This document shows positions 1 to 9,386 of a stretch of 64,000 nucleotides of DNA, piece after piece. The stretch spans positions 310,001-374,000 of the forward strand of contig JASVEC010000007.1 of the NCBI GenBank assembly GCA_030770535.1. Reading direction: 5' to 3'. Within the stretch, counting starts at the first letter, position 1. Each line of letters begins with the position of its first letter. The translations under genes were made by a program, and so were the position numbers. Under the pieces are notes generated by a model, which did not search any database, was not told the origin of the DNA, and was given only the letters and a program-made list of their open reading frames with translations. Source of the DNA: Batkoa obscura (taxonomy: Eukaryota > Entomophthoromycota > Entomophthoromycetes > Entomophthorales > Batkoaceae).

Positions 1-120
1 TATGACTACGGTTATGGAAAGAGATGTAAAGATGTCACCAAAGTCGTTACTAGTACTACTGTCACCTATGTTACTAAAACTGTACAAGGAACTTGTCCTA
101 CTATTACCCCTTACTATTAA
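1..120 (+). CDS. SSP-S small secreted protein, 3' part
   Basis: This is the last 39 codons and stop of another copy of the small secreted protein encoded complete at 1659-1838. The reading frame enters the window inside the Tyr/Gly-rich segment and runs through GKRCKDVTK to the typical end CPTITPYY. Relative to the 1659-1838 copy the only change I see in this part is one synonymous base. The signal peptide and promoter lie outside the window. Presumably a divergent SSP-L partner lies upstream, as for every other copy here. Function unknown; see 1659-1838. Confidence 0.8.
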   Translation, partial: YDYGYGKRCKDVTKVVTSTTVTYVTKTVQGTCPTITPYY

Positions 121-738
121 ATGTATTTCTTTTCAATAAAAGGATTAGCTATTGTTTGAAGAATAAAGTAACAATTGTTATATTTGATTTTTTGTAGAAC
201 ATTAAATATAGAATATTTTACAATTAGGTTAGGGGTCATTGTTTATGATTTATTGTAGGTACTTGTAATTACTTTATTAGAAATCAATTTTTATGTTAAA
301 ATTTTTAATCATGTTTATTTTTATGATGAGATTAAAGAGATATTAAGAAGGTAACAAATTAATCATTTTTTGAAGCAGTCATACAAACATTACAACCTCA
401 AATCTAAAAAAGATTAGTGAACGTTTTAATTTCGCAGATGTTCTTATATTGTATAGTATTCCATTTTGCTAAAGGCACGATAAGTTCCTAAAAAGAAAAA
501 GCTTCCTTAAATATTACTTTATTTGCATAAAGTAGCATAATGTTAGAAAAAAATATTTGGTAACTATTTAACTTTACAAAGCATTATTTTTATACCCTTG
601 TAAATGAAAAAATATTTTATTATGCTTTTGTATTATGTAAATCTTCATCTATTGGCGTTTAACACCTTCTAGTGATTTTCAAATTAAACTAAAACTAAAC
701 TATAAACAACTTAATATTTAAAAAAATAAGGTTATAAA
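121..738. other. Gene-free AT-rich stretch
   Basis: No coding exon, RNA gene or recognisable repeat is seen here. The first ~25 bases (AATAAA-like TTCAATAAAAGG) are the conserved 3' end of the SSP-S gene and probably hold its polyadenylation signal. The rest is unique AT-rich sequence up to the start of the duplicated SSP block at 739. Confidence 0.5.
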
Positions 739-745
739 ACCAATT

Positions 746-1039
746 TTAATAATAAGGTGTAGGACAGTAGGTGGGTTTAACAGTAATAGTCTTAGTACCA
801 GTAGAAGTAACAACTTTAGTAGAAGTGACTGTTTTAGGGTAACAAGGAGTAGGGCAATCAGTTGGTTTTCTAGTTACAGTAGCAGTTTTAGTTTGAGTTA
901 CAATTGAAGTTTTTGTAACTGTCTTTGGTTTACATCCATACCCACCACCATACCCGCCATCATTACCATAATCACCTTGATATGCAGCATTGATAACTGA
1001 TAAAAAGAATACCATTGAACTAAATATCATGAATTTCAT
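746..1039 (-). CDS. SSP-L: secreted Cys/Thr-repeat protein, two units
   Basis: Single-exon gene for a 97-residue protein I do not recognise as a named family. Residues 1-19 form a hydrophobic signal peptide ending near INAA. Residues 20-35 are Tyr/Gly-rich. From Cys36 there are two ~30-residue units of the form C-x-PKTVT-x-T-x-VT-x-T-x-T, each closed by KPT-x-CPTP, and the chain ends in PYY. This organisation (signal peptide, low-complexity linker, Cys-bracketed alternating Thr/Val strands) suggests an extracellular or cell-wall protein, possibly O-glycosylated. It is head-to-head with SSP-S at 1659, sharing a 619-bp intergenic region; a TATA-like TTATAAAAGGGAG lies about 40-55 bp upstream of the ATG. 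The protein is identical to that at 7841-8134. Role is unknown. Confidence 0.85.
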   Translation of the reverse strand: MKFMIFSSMVFFLSVINAAYQGDYGNDGGYGGGYGCKPKTVTKTSIVTQTKTATVTRKPTDCPTPCYPKTVTSTKVVTSTGTKTITVKPTYCPTPYY

Positions 1040-1658
1040 CTTTTTTGTTTTTTTATTATAAAAGATAAGACATTACTATCTCCCTTTTATAACCAGGCAA
1101 ATACTAGTTTTAAAATATATATAAGATGGGCTTTTAAAGGAATCTATTTTTATAACTGAACTAAATGTCAATAAGCTACATCCTTGTCATATATCATAAG
1201 ATCAAAATATCATCTTTTATAAGTAGAGAGACTTTAATTTGTATTAATTCTTTAAAGTTTTTTAAGCTATTTTCGAAAGTTAAATTTCAGTCTATTTTTA
1301 ATTTCCTAATTTTCTAATTTTAGCCCTTTTAGTCAAGCATCAAATCTAATAGCATTGTTTTGAGTAGTTTTTTACTAATAAAATTCGAAACTTACTATAT
1401 TTGAAATAAACTACTAAAACTTCACTTGAATTAACTAATTTCTCAAGATACTTTGGTTTATCAACAAAGCTGTTTTTTATTTATAGTTTATCTTATCACA
1501 AATTGTGAAAATAGTCGCCCTTCTAAACAGAGGCTTATCTCCCGTAGCAATTCTTTAGCAATTGTTTACACAGATAAAGTATATATAAACTGTCATGACT
1601 AAAAGGTTGAAATTATAAAAAATATAATCAAATTACCAAAATTAAAATCAAAATCAAA
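1040..1658. promoter_or_regulatory. Bidirectional SSP promoter region A
   Basis: Intergenic region between the divergent SSP-L (minus) and SSP-S (plus) genes. It holds a TATA-like element for each side: TTATAAAAGGG read on the minus strand near 1081-1094, and TATATATAAA at 1580-1589 about 70 bp before the SSP-S start. Two motifs are shared with the other three SSP intergenic regions: TAAGCCT(C/T)TGTTT on the minus strand at 1525-1537, and AGTTTTAGTAGTTTATTT on the minus strand around 1400-1420. Conservation between otherwise diverged copies suggests factor-binding sites. Confidence 0.6.
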
Positions 1659-1838
1659 ATGAAATTTTTAGCTGTTGTTGTATTCCTTGTTACCTCTACT
1701 TTTGCTCAAGACTATGGTTATGACTACGGTTATGGAAAGAGATGTAAAGATGTCACCAAAGTCGTTACTAGTACTACTGTCACCTATGTTACTAAAACTG
1801 TACAAGGAACTTGTCCTACTATTACTCCTTACTATTAA
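1659..1838 (+). CDS. SSP-S: small secreted protein, one repeat unit
   Basis: Single-exon gene for a 59-residue protein. Residues 1-16 (MKFLAVVVFLVTSTFA) are a signal peptide. A Tyr/Gly segment QDYGYDYGYG is followed by Lys-Arg, then Cys and one Thr/Val repeat unit (CKDVTKVVTSTTVTYVTK) ending in CPTITPYY. The unit resembles one repeat of the neighbouring SSP-L, so the two proteins probably share ancestry. The GKR just before the first Cys looks like a Kex2-type processing site (inference). The ATG follows an A-rich leader typical of highly expressed fungal genes. The gene is shorter than usual gene-finder cut-offs. Function unknown; identical protein at 8754-8933. Confidence 0.85.
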   Translation: MKFLAVVVFLVTSTFAQDYGYDYGYGKRCKDVTKVVTSTTVTYVTKTVQGTCPTITPYY

Positions 1839-1880
1839 ATGTATTTCTTTTCAATAAAAGGATCTGTATTTATTATATTT

Positions 1881-2454
1881 TTATTTTTTTAAAACCATTG
1901 ACAAGTATTTTTTGTAAAGCATTAGTAATGAAAATTAAACAAATAGACTTAGAACCATTAGCATTTATTGTACATATTTTTAACAAATATTTTATGATCT
2001 ACTTCTTATATATATGTCTCACCTTAGCTATATTCAATTGTAAAACTGGAAATATATGCTAAGAAAATCATGAATTTCTTAGGAAAAGTTTACAAGACTA
2101 TAATGCTGTACACGTAAGAATGTCATACTATAAAAGGGTTTTTATTCTTAGATGAATGAATGAAAATTAAAGGCAATACTAATTAAATTATAAACACCAA
2201 CAGCTGAATTTTAATCAATACTTTTCAAAAGGTAAGCTCAAGGCTATATTTTTAGTTAGAGGTTTCCTAAAATAAACTTATCTAAGATAACCTTTTATTA
2301 TGTTTAATTTAATAGTAAAATAATTGGTATTTTTGCCATTTTATGTTTCTATTGTTTTAATATCATTTAGTTAAAGTTATATGTAAAAACAGAAAATCTA
2401 ATATAATATAGTAATAGAAAGACAGCACTATATTCATTCAATAAAAAATATACT
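1881..2454. other. Gene-free AT-rich stretch
   Basis: No gene recognised. Short reading frames here are AT-rich noise without signal peptide, motif or plausible splice context. Confidence 0.4.
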
Positions 2455-2960
2455 GTAACTGATTATAGCCTATCTTTTATATGAATGCACTCATAAGTAT
2501 TATTATATTCTCTAAAACATAAATCAGCGTCTAATTTTATTGACTCTATATTCATAGAACGTGTTCTGTCAAACATAAATATGTTTCTTAGATATTGAGT
2601 GGAACAACAAATCTCTAATACTTTGAGATACACATTTTAAACCATCATCTATAAATATTAACTTAAATTTATCATCTTTGAATGTTTGTTTATCTATAAC
2701 TATTGTTACAGAATAAGCTGGATTATATTCAGACTTAAATCCTTCTCTATCATTATTTATTATTTCATTATCTGGTACATTAATAAAATTTTCTTCTAAT
2801 GCATACTCAATATCATAAGTACCATCGCCTTCATATTCGTCAAAGAGATTAAAGCCATTTTTAGATGGTTTCCAAGTAAAATAATATGAGATCATACCTA
2901 TCAAGTATTTTTTCAATTAAAGTTTATCCATTTGGATGTGGAAAGAATGGATAATTATAC
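2455..2960 (-). pseudogene. Unrecognised coding remnant, probably decayed
   Basis: On the minus strand 2569-2916 is open for about 115 residues with non-random composition, including GFNLFDEYEGDGTYDIEYAL and YNPAYSVTIVIDKQTF. At its 3' end protein-like sequence (FDRTRSMNIESIKLDADL) continues in another frame towards 2462. Upstream, GDNWYNYPFFPHPNG is found in yet another frame around 2930-2985. I see no intron signals that would join the frames. The simplest reading is a frameshifted old gene; an unrecognised multi-exon gene is the alternative. I do not recognise the family. Confidence 0.35.
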
Positions 2961-3195
2961 CAATTATCACCAAATAGTAAAATCGAGCCATTTATTCATA
3001 TACAATCTTAATAAACAACCACTATCCTAATTATCATACTTGTGTTTGTTCAAGTAATGAGTCGCATTATTGGTCTATAATTTAATGCCGTGAATTTATC
3101 CCGACAAAGGTACTAGTCCAGACTACCAACACTACCCATAATAATAGATGAGAAAATTAAATAAATAAGTAAAAGCACAGTAATACATACCCTTA

Positions 3196-3470
3196 TTTCT
3201 AAATTTTTCAAATATAGGACACAATCATTAACAAAGCCAAAGACGCCATACAATTAATTTAAAAGAGTACAAAGAGGATTTCAATGAAACATTCATATTG
3301 ACCCTAATTTATATTTAAATATCATTTTAATTCCAAAGAGGATCACCATAATTAATTAAAAGAACCTATATGCCCACATATATAGCACCCCAAATCGATC
3401 AGAACCTGGTTTTCCACATATCAAATATTTTAACTCCATATTTTTATCAAATAAAAGGTACACCGTAACT
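3196..3470 (-). pseudogene. GPCR pseudogene fragment
   Basis: Minus-strand sequence around 3220-3310 and 3390-3460 aligns by eye with two parts of the intact receptor gene at 3965-4951. These are the helix 3 region (matching 4600-4700) and the helix 1-2 region with CACATATCAAATATTTTAA (matching 4785-4830). The order is preserved, but there are gaps, frameshifts and stops. It is therefore an old, decayed tandem copy of the receptor. No usable reading frame remains. Confidence 0.6.
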
Positions 3471-3605
3471 TTATGATTATAGCCTCCTTCTTTGGGATGT
3501 AAACAGTTGATTAAATAATCTGCAGGGAGCAATCAACAGGAAGCAGTCTAAATTGGAAAAAGAGAAATTTTGCAAAATTGAGGGGGGCTATACCAGAAAA
3601 TAAAG

Positions 3606-3711
3606 TATAGGGATACATCTTTTTCCTTAAGAATTTTACTGACAGTTTTTTTATTTAAATAGTACTTAAAAAATAGAGAAACAAATGAAACTAAAAAAAG
3701 CACCACCATAT
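3606..3711. mobile_element. MITE (TGGGGATGT family), copy 1
   Basis: One of about 17 copies of a ~105-bp element with ends TATGGGGATGT...ACATCCCCATA. The conserved middle reads AATAG(C/T)(A/G)CTTAAAAA. Ends here are diverged (TATAGGGATACATC / CACCACCATA). It abuts the next copy. Confidence 0.7.
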
Positions 3712-3811
3712 GGAGATATATTTTTATGTTTGAGAGTTTTATTAACAATTTTTCTGCTCAAATAGCGCTTAAAAAGGTGAAAATAATGAAATCAAAAAAA
3801 CATCCCCATAT
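3709..3811. mobile_element. MITE (TGGGGATGT family), copy 2
   Basis: Second copy in tandem with the previous one, sharing the TATG junction. It has a well-preserved right end ACATCCCCATA and centre CAAATAGCGCTTAAAAA. Confidence 0.8.
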
Positions 3812-3964
3812 GTTGAATTTTTCTAGTACTGCAGTTTAGATCCTAAGCTAGACAACTAACGTTTGATTTTGTTAAAAATGTTTAAAAAGAGGAATTTATT
3901 TTTCATATGAAGACTATTAACTTATTTTTATTAAATATAAAAAATGCTGCTTATGATACATTTG

Positions 3965-4951
3965 TTATGAGGATTGATGATTAATTTTACGTCCTTTCTT
4001 TTTGAGTTTTTCAATAATTGAGCTAAATATTGATTTTAAATCCATACAAACATTATCATGTAAAACCATTAATGTTAATGGGTTGATCACAGTAAAAAAA
4101 AAAAAGGTGATTAATACTATATAATCTTCCAAATGACTTCTTAGTTGTGCCAATGCCTGTTCTTTGATACTAGTCACTATGAAGGGTACCATGCTTATGT
4201 TATAAAACAGCAACATGATACCTGTTCTGATATATGTCATATGCTTCTGCTTGTTTGTATTTGATTTTAAAGTATAAAATGAATAGTTTAATTCCCTATT
4301 TACATTATCCTCCAGCAAACAGATAAATCGTTTAGCTAATAAAATGTAGCAAATATTAACCAAAAATAGACAAACCAAACAAAAAAATATGATATACAAA
4401 GCAGTAAATCTTGTCAAAACATTTATAGAAAGAATACTAGGATAATAATACCTTTGTAATGGCATAAGTATAAAGTCCCTATTAAAAAACACAGCTAACC
4501 ATAATAACAGATTAATAAATTGAAGAAATACAAAGACAGAAGCCCATATCTTTATTTTTATGTTCTTTTTTAAACATAAAACCCAATATCTTAGTAAAGC
4601 CAAACATGCTACACAACTAACTGTAAAGAGTAAAAAGAAAACTTGAATAAGACCATCATATTGGCCATAATCTATATTTAAAAAGACCTTTTTAATCCCT
4701 ATAATATTAAACGCTATTGTTTGGCAAAGTTTGTAAGTAATAAATATAGCGTCTCCAATCGATAAAAAACTGGCTATCCACATATCAAATGTTTTAAAGC
4801 CTTGTCTTTTTACTAAATAAAAAGCAAATAAATTAAAAATGATGGATAAGCTCATAAGCACAATTCCCGAACGACTGTAAAATGCATTTTCGGAAATAAA
4901 ACTACTAGTTGACTGCAAGGACACCTTTTCCATATATAATGTCGAATTCAT
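3965..4951 (-). CDS. Seven-helix receptor (GPCR-like) 1
   Basis: Intronless gene for a 328-residue membrane protein. A short N-terminal tail with an N-glycosylation sequon (NST at 2-4) is followed by seven hydrophobic segments near residues 28-47, 56-80, 100-125, 135-156, 175-206, 240-262 and 276-298. Helix 3 ends in LLRYW (R121-Y122), in the place of the class A DRY motif. Helix 7 carries TVINPLTLMVLHD, with N290-P291 in the place of NPxxY. The C-terminus is short and basic. These features fit a rhodopsin-like receptor; ligand and G protein are unknown. A paralogue of nearly equal length is at 42475-43464, and both share an upstream sequence containing AACAAATCCGCTA. A decayed copy lies just downstream (3196-3470). 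The nearest tRNA-Lys and SSP pair follow in the same order as at the paralogue. Confidence 0.75.
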   Translation of the reverse strand: MNSTLYMEKVSLQSTSSFISENAFYSRSGIVLMSLSIIFNLFAFYLVKRQGFKTFDMWIASFLSIGDAIFITYKLCQTIAFNIIGIKKVFLNIDYGQYDGLIQVFFLLFTVSCVACLALLRYWVLCLKKNIKIKIWASVFVFLQFINLLLWLAVFFNRDFILMPLQRYYYPSILSINVLTRFTALYIIFFCLVCLFLVNICYILLAKRFICLLEDNVNRELNYSFYTLKSNTNKQKHMTYIRTGIMLLFYNISMVPFIVTSIKEQALAQLRSHLEDYIVLITFFFFTVINPLTLMVLHDNVCMDLKSIFSSIIEKLKKKGRKINHQSS

Positions 4952-5360
4952 AATTAATGAATCAACTAAATTATACTGGATAGACTTCCTTTAGTATTAA
5001 TTTATACTTTTGATTTAATTATCTAGAGTTAGTTCTTTTCCGTGGTCAGAAACTAGCGGATTTGTTACTCTTGGATTACTCTTTTTTTACTACAGAATAA
5101 AAAATATGGTTTTTGTTTCTAAATTTGAGTGAGCTTCAGGGATCTAGATTGAGTCACGAATAAAACTAGAAAGGATTTAAGAATGGAGAATTATTGAAAG
5201 AATTTTTATCAAAACCTAGTTGCCATATCCAAGCCACACTTTCAATAAATTAAATTTACTTGACGTAATATTTATTCCAAGTTATTATAGTTCTATTTTA
5301 CGTAAGCGAAAATGGCTCCCGCTGTTACTGCACCATAACTATTAAACTGCCTCTGCTCGA
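4952..5360. promoter_or_regulatory. Upstream region of GPCR 1
   Basis: Read on the minus strand, about 100-140 bp before the receptor ATG there is AACAAATCCGCTAGTTTCTGACCA. This matches AACAAATCCGCTAATTCCCAACCA before the paralogous receptor at about 42361-42385. No gene is seen in this stretch. Confidence 0.45.
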
Positions 5361-5480
5361 TTCCACTCAAATAGCACTTAAAAAATGAAAAAGTAATGAA
5401 ATTAAAAAAACATCCCCCATAAGCTATTTGAGTGGAAACATTGTTAGTAAAATTCTTAAATAAAAAAACACATCCCCTTA
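5361..5480. mobile_element. MITE pair, chimeric or nested
   Basis: Two half-elements of the TGGGGATGT family lie back to back. One runs from CCACTCAAATAGCACTTAAAAA to ACATCCCCCATA. The other runs from GCTATTTGAGTGGAAA to ACACATCCCCTTA. Both outer sequences are element interior and both right ends are element termini. This suggests insertion or recombination between two copies. Confidence 0.65.
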
Positions 5481-5517
5481 TTTTATTAAAAAATTAATTA
5501 AAATTACCAAATCTTTT

Positions 5518-5787
5518 AAAACATTTGAACCATTAGTGTATCTAGGGTATACAGTATAATCAGAAACTTTTTTGAAATTTCTTAGTTCAACTTTAAATAA
5601 TAATCCCGCCAAATTTAACAATTAAAAGCAGTTATTATGCATATATATACAATATAAATATAAAAAATAATAACTGCTTTTAATTGTTAAATTTGGCGGG
5701 ATTATTATTTAAAGTTGAACTAAGAAATTTCAAAAAAGTTTCTGATTATACTGTATACCCTAGATACACTAATGGTTCAAATGTTTT
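5518..5787. repeat. Perfect palindrome, 120-bp arms
   Basis: The left arm 5518-5637 and right arm 5668-5787 are exact reverse complements by eye over all 120 bases, separated by a 30-bp AT-rich loop. The left arm and the sequence before it (AATTAAAATTACCAA) have a diverged relative at about 41445-41560, also directly beside a MITE. The left arm is therefore the older one and the right arm an inverted duplicate. The sequence holds no gene. Confidence 0.9.
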
Positions 5788-5986
5788 ACGAAATTATATA
5801 TTTTTAATTTGCTTTTAATAATAAAAACACCTAATGAAATAGTTTATTGCTAAATAAAGTTTTCAAAGACATTTTAGATAGTATTGAATATAAATTAAGT
5901 TTACCAAATTATTAAGTAAACACTAGTCAGAATTGTATATAGCATCTAATCATTGTTAATCGAAGAAAAAGGCAAATACCATTTGA

Positions 5987-6047
5987 AGATGTATTTTTGT
6001 ATTTAAAAATTATTGCTAAAATTCTTAAACAAAAATACAACCCCATA
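5987..6047. mobile_element. MITE remnant, deleted copy
   Basis: About 60 bp with both ends of the TGGGGATGT family (GATGTATTTTTGT and ATACAACCCCATA) but with the centre lost. Confidence 0.5.
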
Positions 6048-6493
6048 TTAATTGCTCTACTTTTAAATATTAAGCTTAAAGTTGCTTCTAAAAGTTATAA
6101 AAGCTAATGTACTGATATTTAAAAAAATTAAAATTATTTCATTACAATTAATATTTTTGAGTATGTTTACAACATTAGACAAAAATAAGTGTGTAGTAGC
6201 CCCTCTTTTACCTTTTCATTGTTAAAAACTAATAATGTGTTCTTGAAAGTCAATCGATAAAAACATTAGATTTTAGCCAAAAATAAAACTACTCACCCCA
6301 TCTTCTTCCGCAGTATTGTTTAGTATGTATACTTTAAATTTGTTCTAGAAATAAAGCTCTCAGGTACTCCACATACTCAAGATTTACAAAGAAGCTGCAT
6401 ATCTCTATAAGAGAAATAGAGAATAGAAAAGCTATGTTAAGAGGTTGACATAAAACTATAACCTGGTCTTTAAAATATCCTTGATTTCTTAGA

Positions 6494-6596
6494 TATGGGG
6501 ATGTATTTTTGTGTTTAAGGATTTTGCTAACAAATTTTCCATTTGAATAGTGCTTAAAAGATAGAAAAAGTAATGAAGCTAAAAAACACCCTCATA
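6494..6596. mobile_element. MITE (TGGGGATGT family)
   Basis: Full-length copy beginning TATGGGGATGTATTTTTG and ending CACCCTCATA, with the centre GAATAGTGCTTAAAAG. Confidence 0.8.
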
Positions 6597-7195
6597 TTCT
6601 TAAAAGTACATTAATTTTATAGAAATAACAGTTTACACTAACTTTTCCAAAAATCAATGTTTTTCAAGGGATAAGATTTAAAGCAGTATTTTTTATTGAA
6701 TTTTAAATTTAATCTTTTACTTTATTAAATGATAACAAATATTATATAGTCTGAGAGTATTATATATGAAGAAAGAGTGTAACATAATTACTAAAATGTA
6801 ACCCATTTGTATTATTTATCAATGAAATAAACAGTAATATAAAATACAAAGTGGCTATATAGTTAATAGAATTTAGTGATAGCTCTAAACCAACTGTTTT
6901 ATTTCATTGCAAAAAATTGTAATTAAAAGTGGCAATCAAAGAAGTTATTGCTTGAATAGTGATAATGGTCAACTTGGTTCAAACAAAGATTCAAGCTTTT
7001 TAAATGAAGTTAAGGTCGAAAATACAAAAATAAGTTATATATTATAATTATATTCAAATGTCTAATAAATCTATTAACTTAGGTATCAGAGTTATTTGGT
7101 TAAAGTAATTCAATCACTTATCTCTTTTATTTTTCTCTTTAAATTTCCTTGAGTTTATGATCATTGTTCAAAAAAATGAAAAGTTATAGGATAAA

Positions 7196-7267
7196 GCCCA
7201 ACGCGGGGGTCGAACCCGCAACCTTGTGATTAAGAGTCACACGCTCTGCCGATTGAGCTAGCCAGGC
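7196..7267 (-). tRNA. tRNA-Lys(CTT)
   Basis: A 72-nt cloverleaf. The acceptor stem GCCTGGC pairs with GTTGGGC (several G-U pairs). The D-arm is AGCTCAATCGGCAGAGC, the anticodon loop ACTCTTAATC with CTT, and the T-arm GCGGGTTCGACCCCCGC. There is no intron, and no CCA is encoded. Identical in sequence to the copies at 36302-36373 and 39720-39791. It lies between GPCR 1 and SSP pair B. Confidence 0.95.
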
Positions 7268-7840
7268 TGCATATTATTACTCCTTAATATTGAAAGAGTA
7301 AATATTATATAAATAAATTTTATACACTCTTCCTTAAATGAGATATCCAAATTACAAGAATTTGCTATCTTTACATAGTTTCGCACTTTTACAAAAAAAA
7401 TAAGCATTCTGTAACGAATTTACTCATTTGCTTATTACTTTGAGTATCTTAGATATAAATTTAACTTTGAGTTTACATAAGATTGCTCAGTTTTTCAAGC
7501 AAATGGCAAAATTTTTATTACAAATGTTCACTTCCTTTTATAAAAAAGTGCATAAAGTATAAATGAAAATAGTATAATACTAAATAAATAAAATTTATAT
7601 AGGATTGGCTCTTTGTATAGAGTTAGAATTGTACAAAAGGCAGGTTTGTATTTTATATTTTATATTATAATTAAAAATATCGTTGTTTTTACATATTAGC
7701 TTGAACAAATTAATTTATATGACGTTCTAATAATAATCAAAAAACTAGGTCAATTTACTAAATTTATTGCTAATTTCTAATAAACAAATTTAAAATTAAA
7801 CTTCAAAATGAAATTATTTAATAAGACTATGAGACCAATT

Positions 7841-8134
7841 TTAATAATAAGGTGTAGGACAGTAGGTGGGTTTAACAGTAATAGTCTTAGTACCAGTAGA
7901 AGTAACAACTTTAGTAGAAGTGACTGTTTTAGGGTAACAAGGAGTAGGGCAATCAGTTGGTTTTCTAGTTACAGTAGCAGTTTTAGTTTGAGTTACAATT
8001 GAAGTTTTTGTAACTGTCTTTGGTTTACATCCATACCCACCACCATACCCGCCATCATTACCATAATCACCTTGATATGCAGCATTGATAACTGATAAAA
8101 AGAATACCATTGAACTAAATATCATGAATTTCAT
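7841..8134 (-). CDS. SSP-L: secreted Cys/Thr-repeat protein, two units
   Basis: Encodes the same 97-residue protein as 746-1039. It has a signal peptide (1-19), a Tyr/Gly-rich linker, two Cys-bracketed Thr/Val units from Cys36, and the C-terminal end CPTPYY. The copy lies in the duplicated block and is head-to-head with the SSP-S at 8754. No coding difference from copy A is seen. Function unknown; a structural or surface protein is the most cautious guess. Confidence 0.85.
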   Translation of the reverse strand: MKFMIFSSMVFFLSVINAAYQGDYGNDGGYGGGYGCKPKTVTKTSIVTQTKTATVTRKPTDCPTPCYPKTVTSTKVVTSTGTKTITVKPTYCPTPYY

Positions 8135-8753
8135 CTTTTTTGTTTTTTTATTATAAAAGATAAGACATTACTATCTCCCTTTTATAACCAGGCAAATACT
8201 AGTTTTAAAATATATATAAGATGGGCTTTTAAAGGAATCTATTTTTATAACTGAACTAAATGTCAATAAGCTACATCCTTGTCATATATCATAAGATCAA
8301 AATATCATCTTTTATAAGTAGAGAGACTTTAATTTGTATTAATTCTTTAAAGTTTTTTAAGCTATTTTCGAAAGTTAAATTTCAGTCTATTTTTAATTTC
8401 CTAATTTTCTAATTTTAGCCCTTTTAGTCAAGCATCAAATCTAATAGCATTGTTTTGAGTAGTTTTTTACTAATAAAATTCGAAACTTACTATATTTGAA
8501 ATAAACTACTAAAACTTCACTTGAATTAACTAATTTCTCAAGATACTTTGGTTTATCAACAAAGCTGTTTTTTATTTATAGTTTATCTTATCACAAATTG
8601 TGAAAATAGTCGCCCTTCTAAACAGAGGCTTATCTCCCGTAGCAATTCTTTAGCAATTGTTTACACAGATAAAGTATATATAAACTGTCATGACTGAAAG
8701 GTTGAAATTATAAAAAATATAATCAAATTACCAAAATTAAAATCAAAATCAAA
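8135..8753. promoter_or_regulatory. Bidirectional SSP promoter region B
   Basis: Copy of the 1040-1658 region. It includes the minus-strand motif TAAGCCTCTGTTT at 8620-8632 and the TATATATAAA box at 8675-8684 before SSP-S. It differs from copy A by one base in the leader. Confidence 0.6.
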
Positions 8754-8933
8754 ATGAAATTTTTAGCTGTTGTTGTATTCCTTGTTACCTCTACTTTTGC
8801 TCAAGACTATGGTTATGACTACGGTTATGGAAAGAGATGTAAAGATGTTACCAAAGTCGTTACTAGTACTACTGTCACCTATGTTACTAAAACTGTACAA
8901 GGAACTTGTCCTACTATTACTCCTTACTATTAA
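8754..8933 (+). CDS. SSP-S: small secreted protein, one repeat unit
   Basis: Same 59-residue protein as 1659-1838; one synonymous base differs (GTT for GTC). It has a signal peptide MKFLAVVVFLVTSTFA, the segment QDYGYDYGYG, a Lys-Arg before Cys, one Thr/Val unit and the end CPTITPYY. Being duplicated with its promoter and partner, it is probably expressed like copy A. Confidence 0.85.
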   Translation: MKFLAVVVFLVTSTFAQDYGYDYGYGKRCKDVTKVVTSTTVTYVTKTVQGTCPTITPYY

Positions 8934-9285
8934 ATGTATTTCTTTTCAATAAAAGGATCTGTATTTATTAGAGTTTTATTTTTTTAAAATCGGTAAAGAT
9001 AAATATTTTCGATAAACATTAAATTTTGATATTTGGATAAATGGATTACAAGGTTAGATTCTACTGTTGAGATCATGTTTATTATAATTATTTAATCCTT
9101 GATAACTTTATAAATAAACATAGTTGATTTATAACTGTATATCTAGATTAAACAAAATTAAATTTAAAGAATGTAAAAGTGCAGTTCACAAGGCCTACTT
9201 TAATTCCTATAGTAAATAATCATAAACTAAGAATAACTAATACATTTATAAAATAATATTTTTAAAGCTCTTTAGTTTTTTATTG

Positions 9286-9386
9286 TATGGGTGTGTTTTT
9301 TGATTTCATCACTTTTTATCTTTTAAGTGCTATTTAAGCAGCAAAATTACTAGTAAAATTCTTAGACCTAAAAATACATCCCTATA
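9286..9386. mobile_element. MITE (TGGGGATGT family)
   Basis: Copy in the opposite internal orientation: TATGGGTGTGTTTTTTG, then AAGTGCTATTTAAGC, then ATACATCCCTATA. Confidence 0.75.

Larger units (their letters stand above)
739..1880 (+). repeat. Direct segmental duplication, copy A
   Basis: This ~1.14-kb block is repeated at 7834-8975 in the same orientation at a constant offset of 7095 bp. It covers a whole SSP-L/SSP-S pair plus the shared promoter. I see only two base differences, one in the SSP-S leader and one synonymous in its coding sequence. Outside the boundaries the sequences are unrelated, so the duplicated unit is exactly the gene pair. The near-identity implies recent duplication or gene conversion. 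Confidence 0.9.
7834..8975 (+). repeat. Direct segmental duplication, copy B
   Basis: Second copy of the ~1.14-kb block at 739-1880, same orientation, carrying SSP-L, the shared promoter and SSP-S. Sequence identity ends abruptly at 7834 and fades after about 8972. Confidence 0.9.

Noticed and set aside
1675-2062. Leu/Tyr-rich open frames overlapping SSP-S
   Set aside because: They are other frames of the SSP-S gene and its 3' flank; the SSP-S frame has the signal peptide and paralogues.
3548-3748. 66-residue hydrophobic frame
   Set aside because: It reads through two MITE copies; the sequence recurs with the element, not as a gene.
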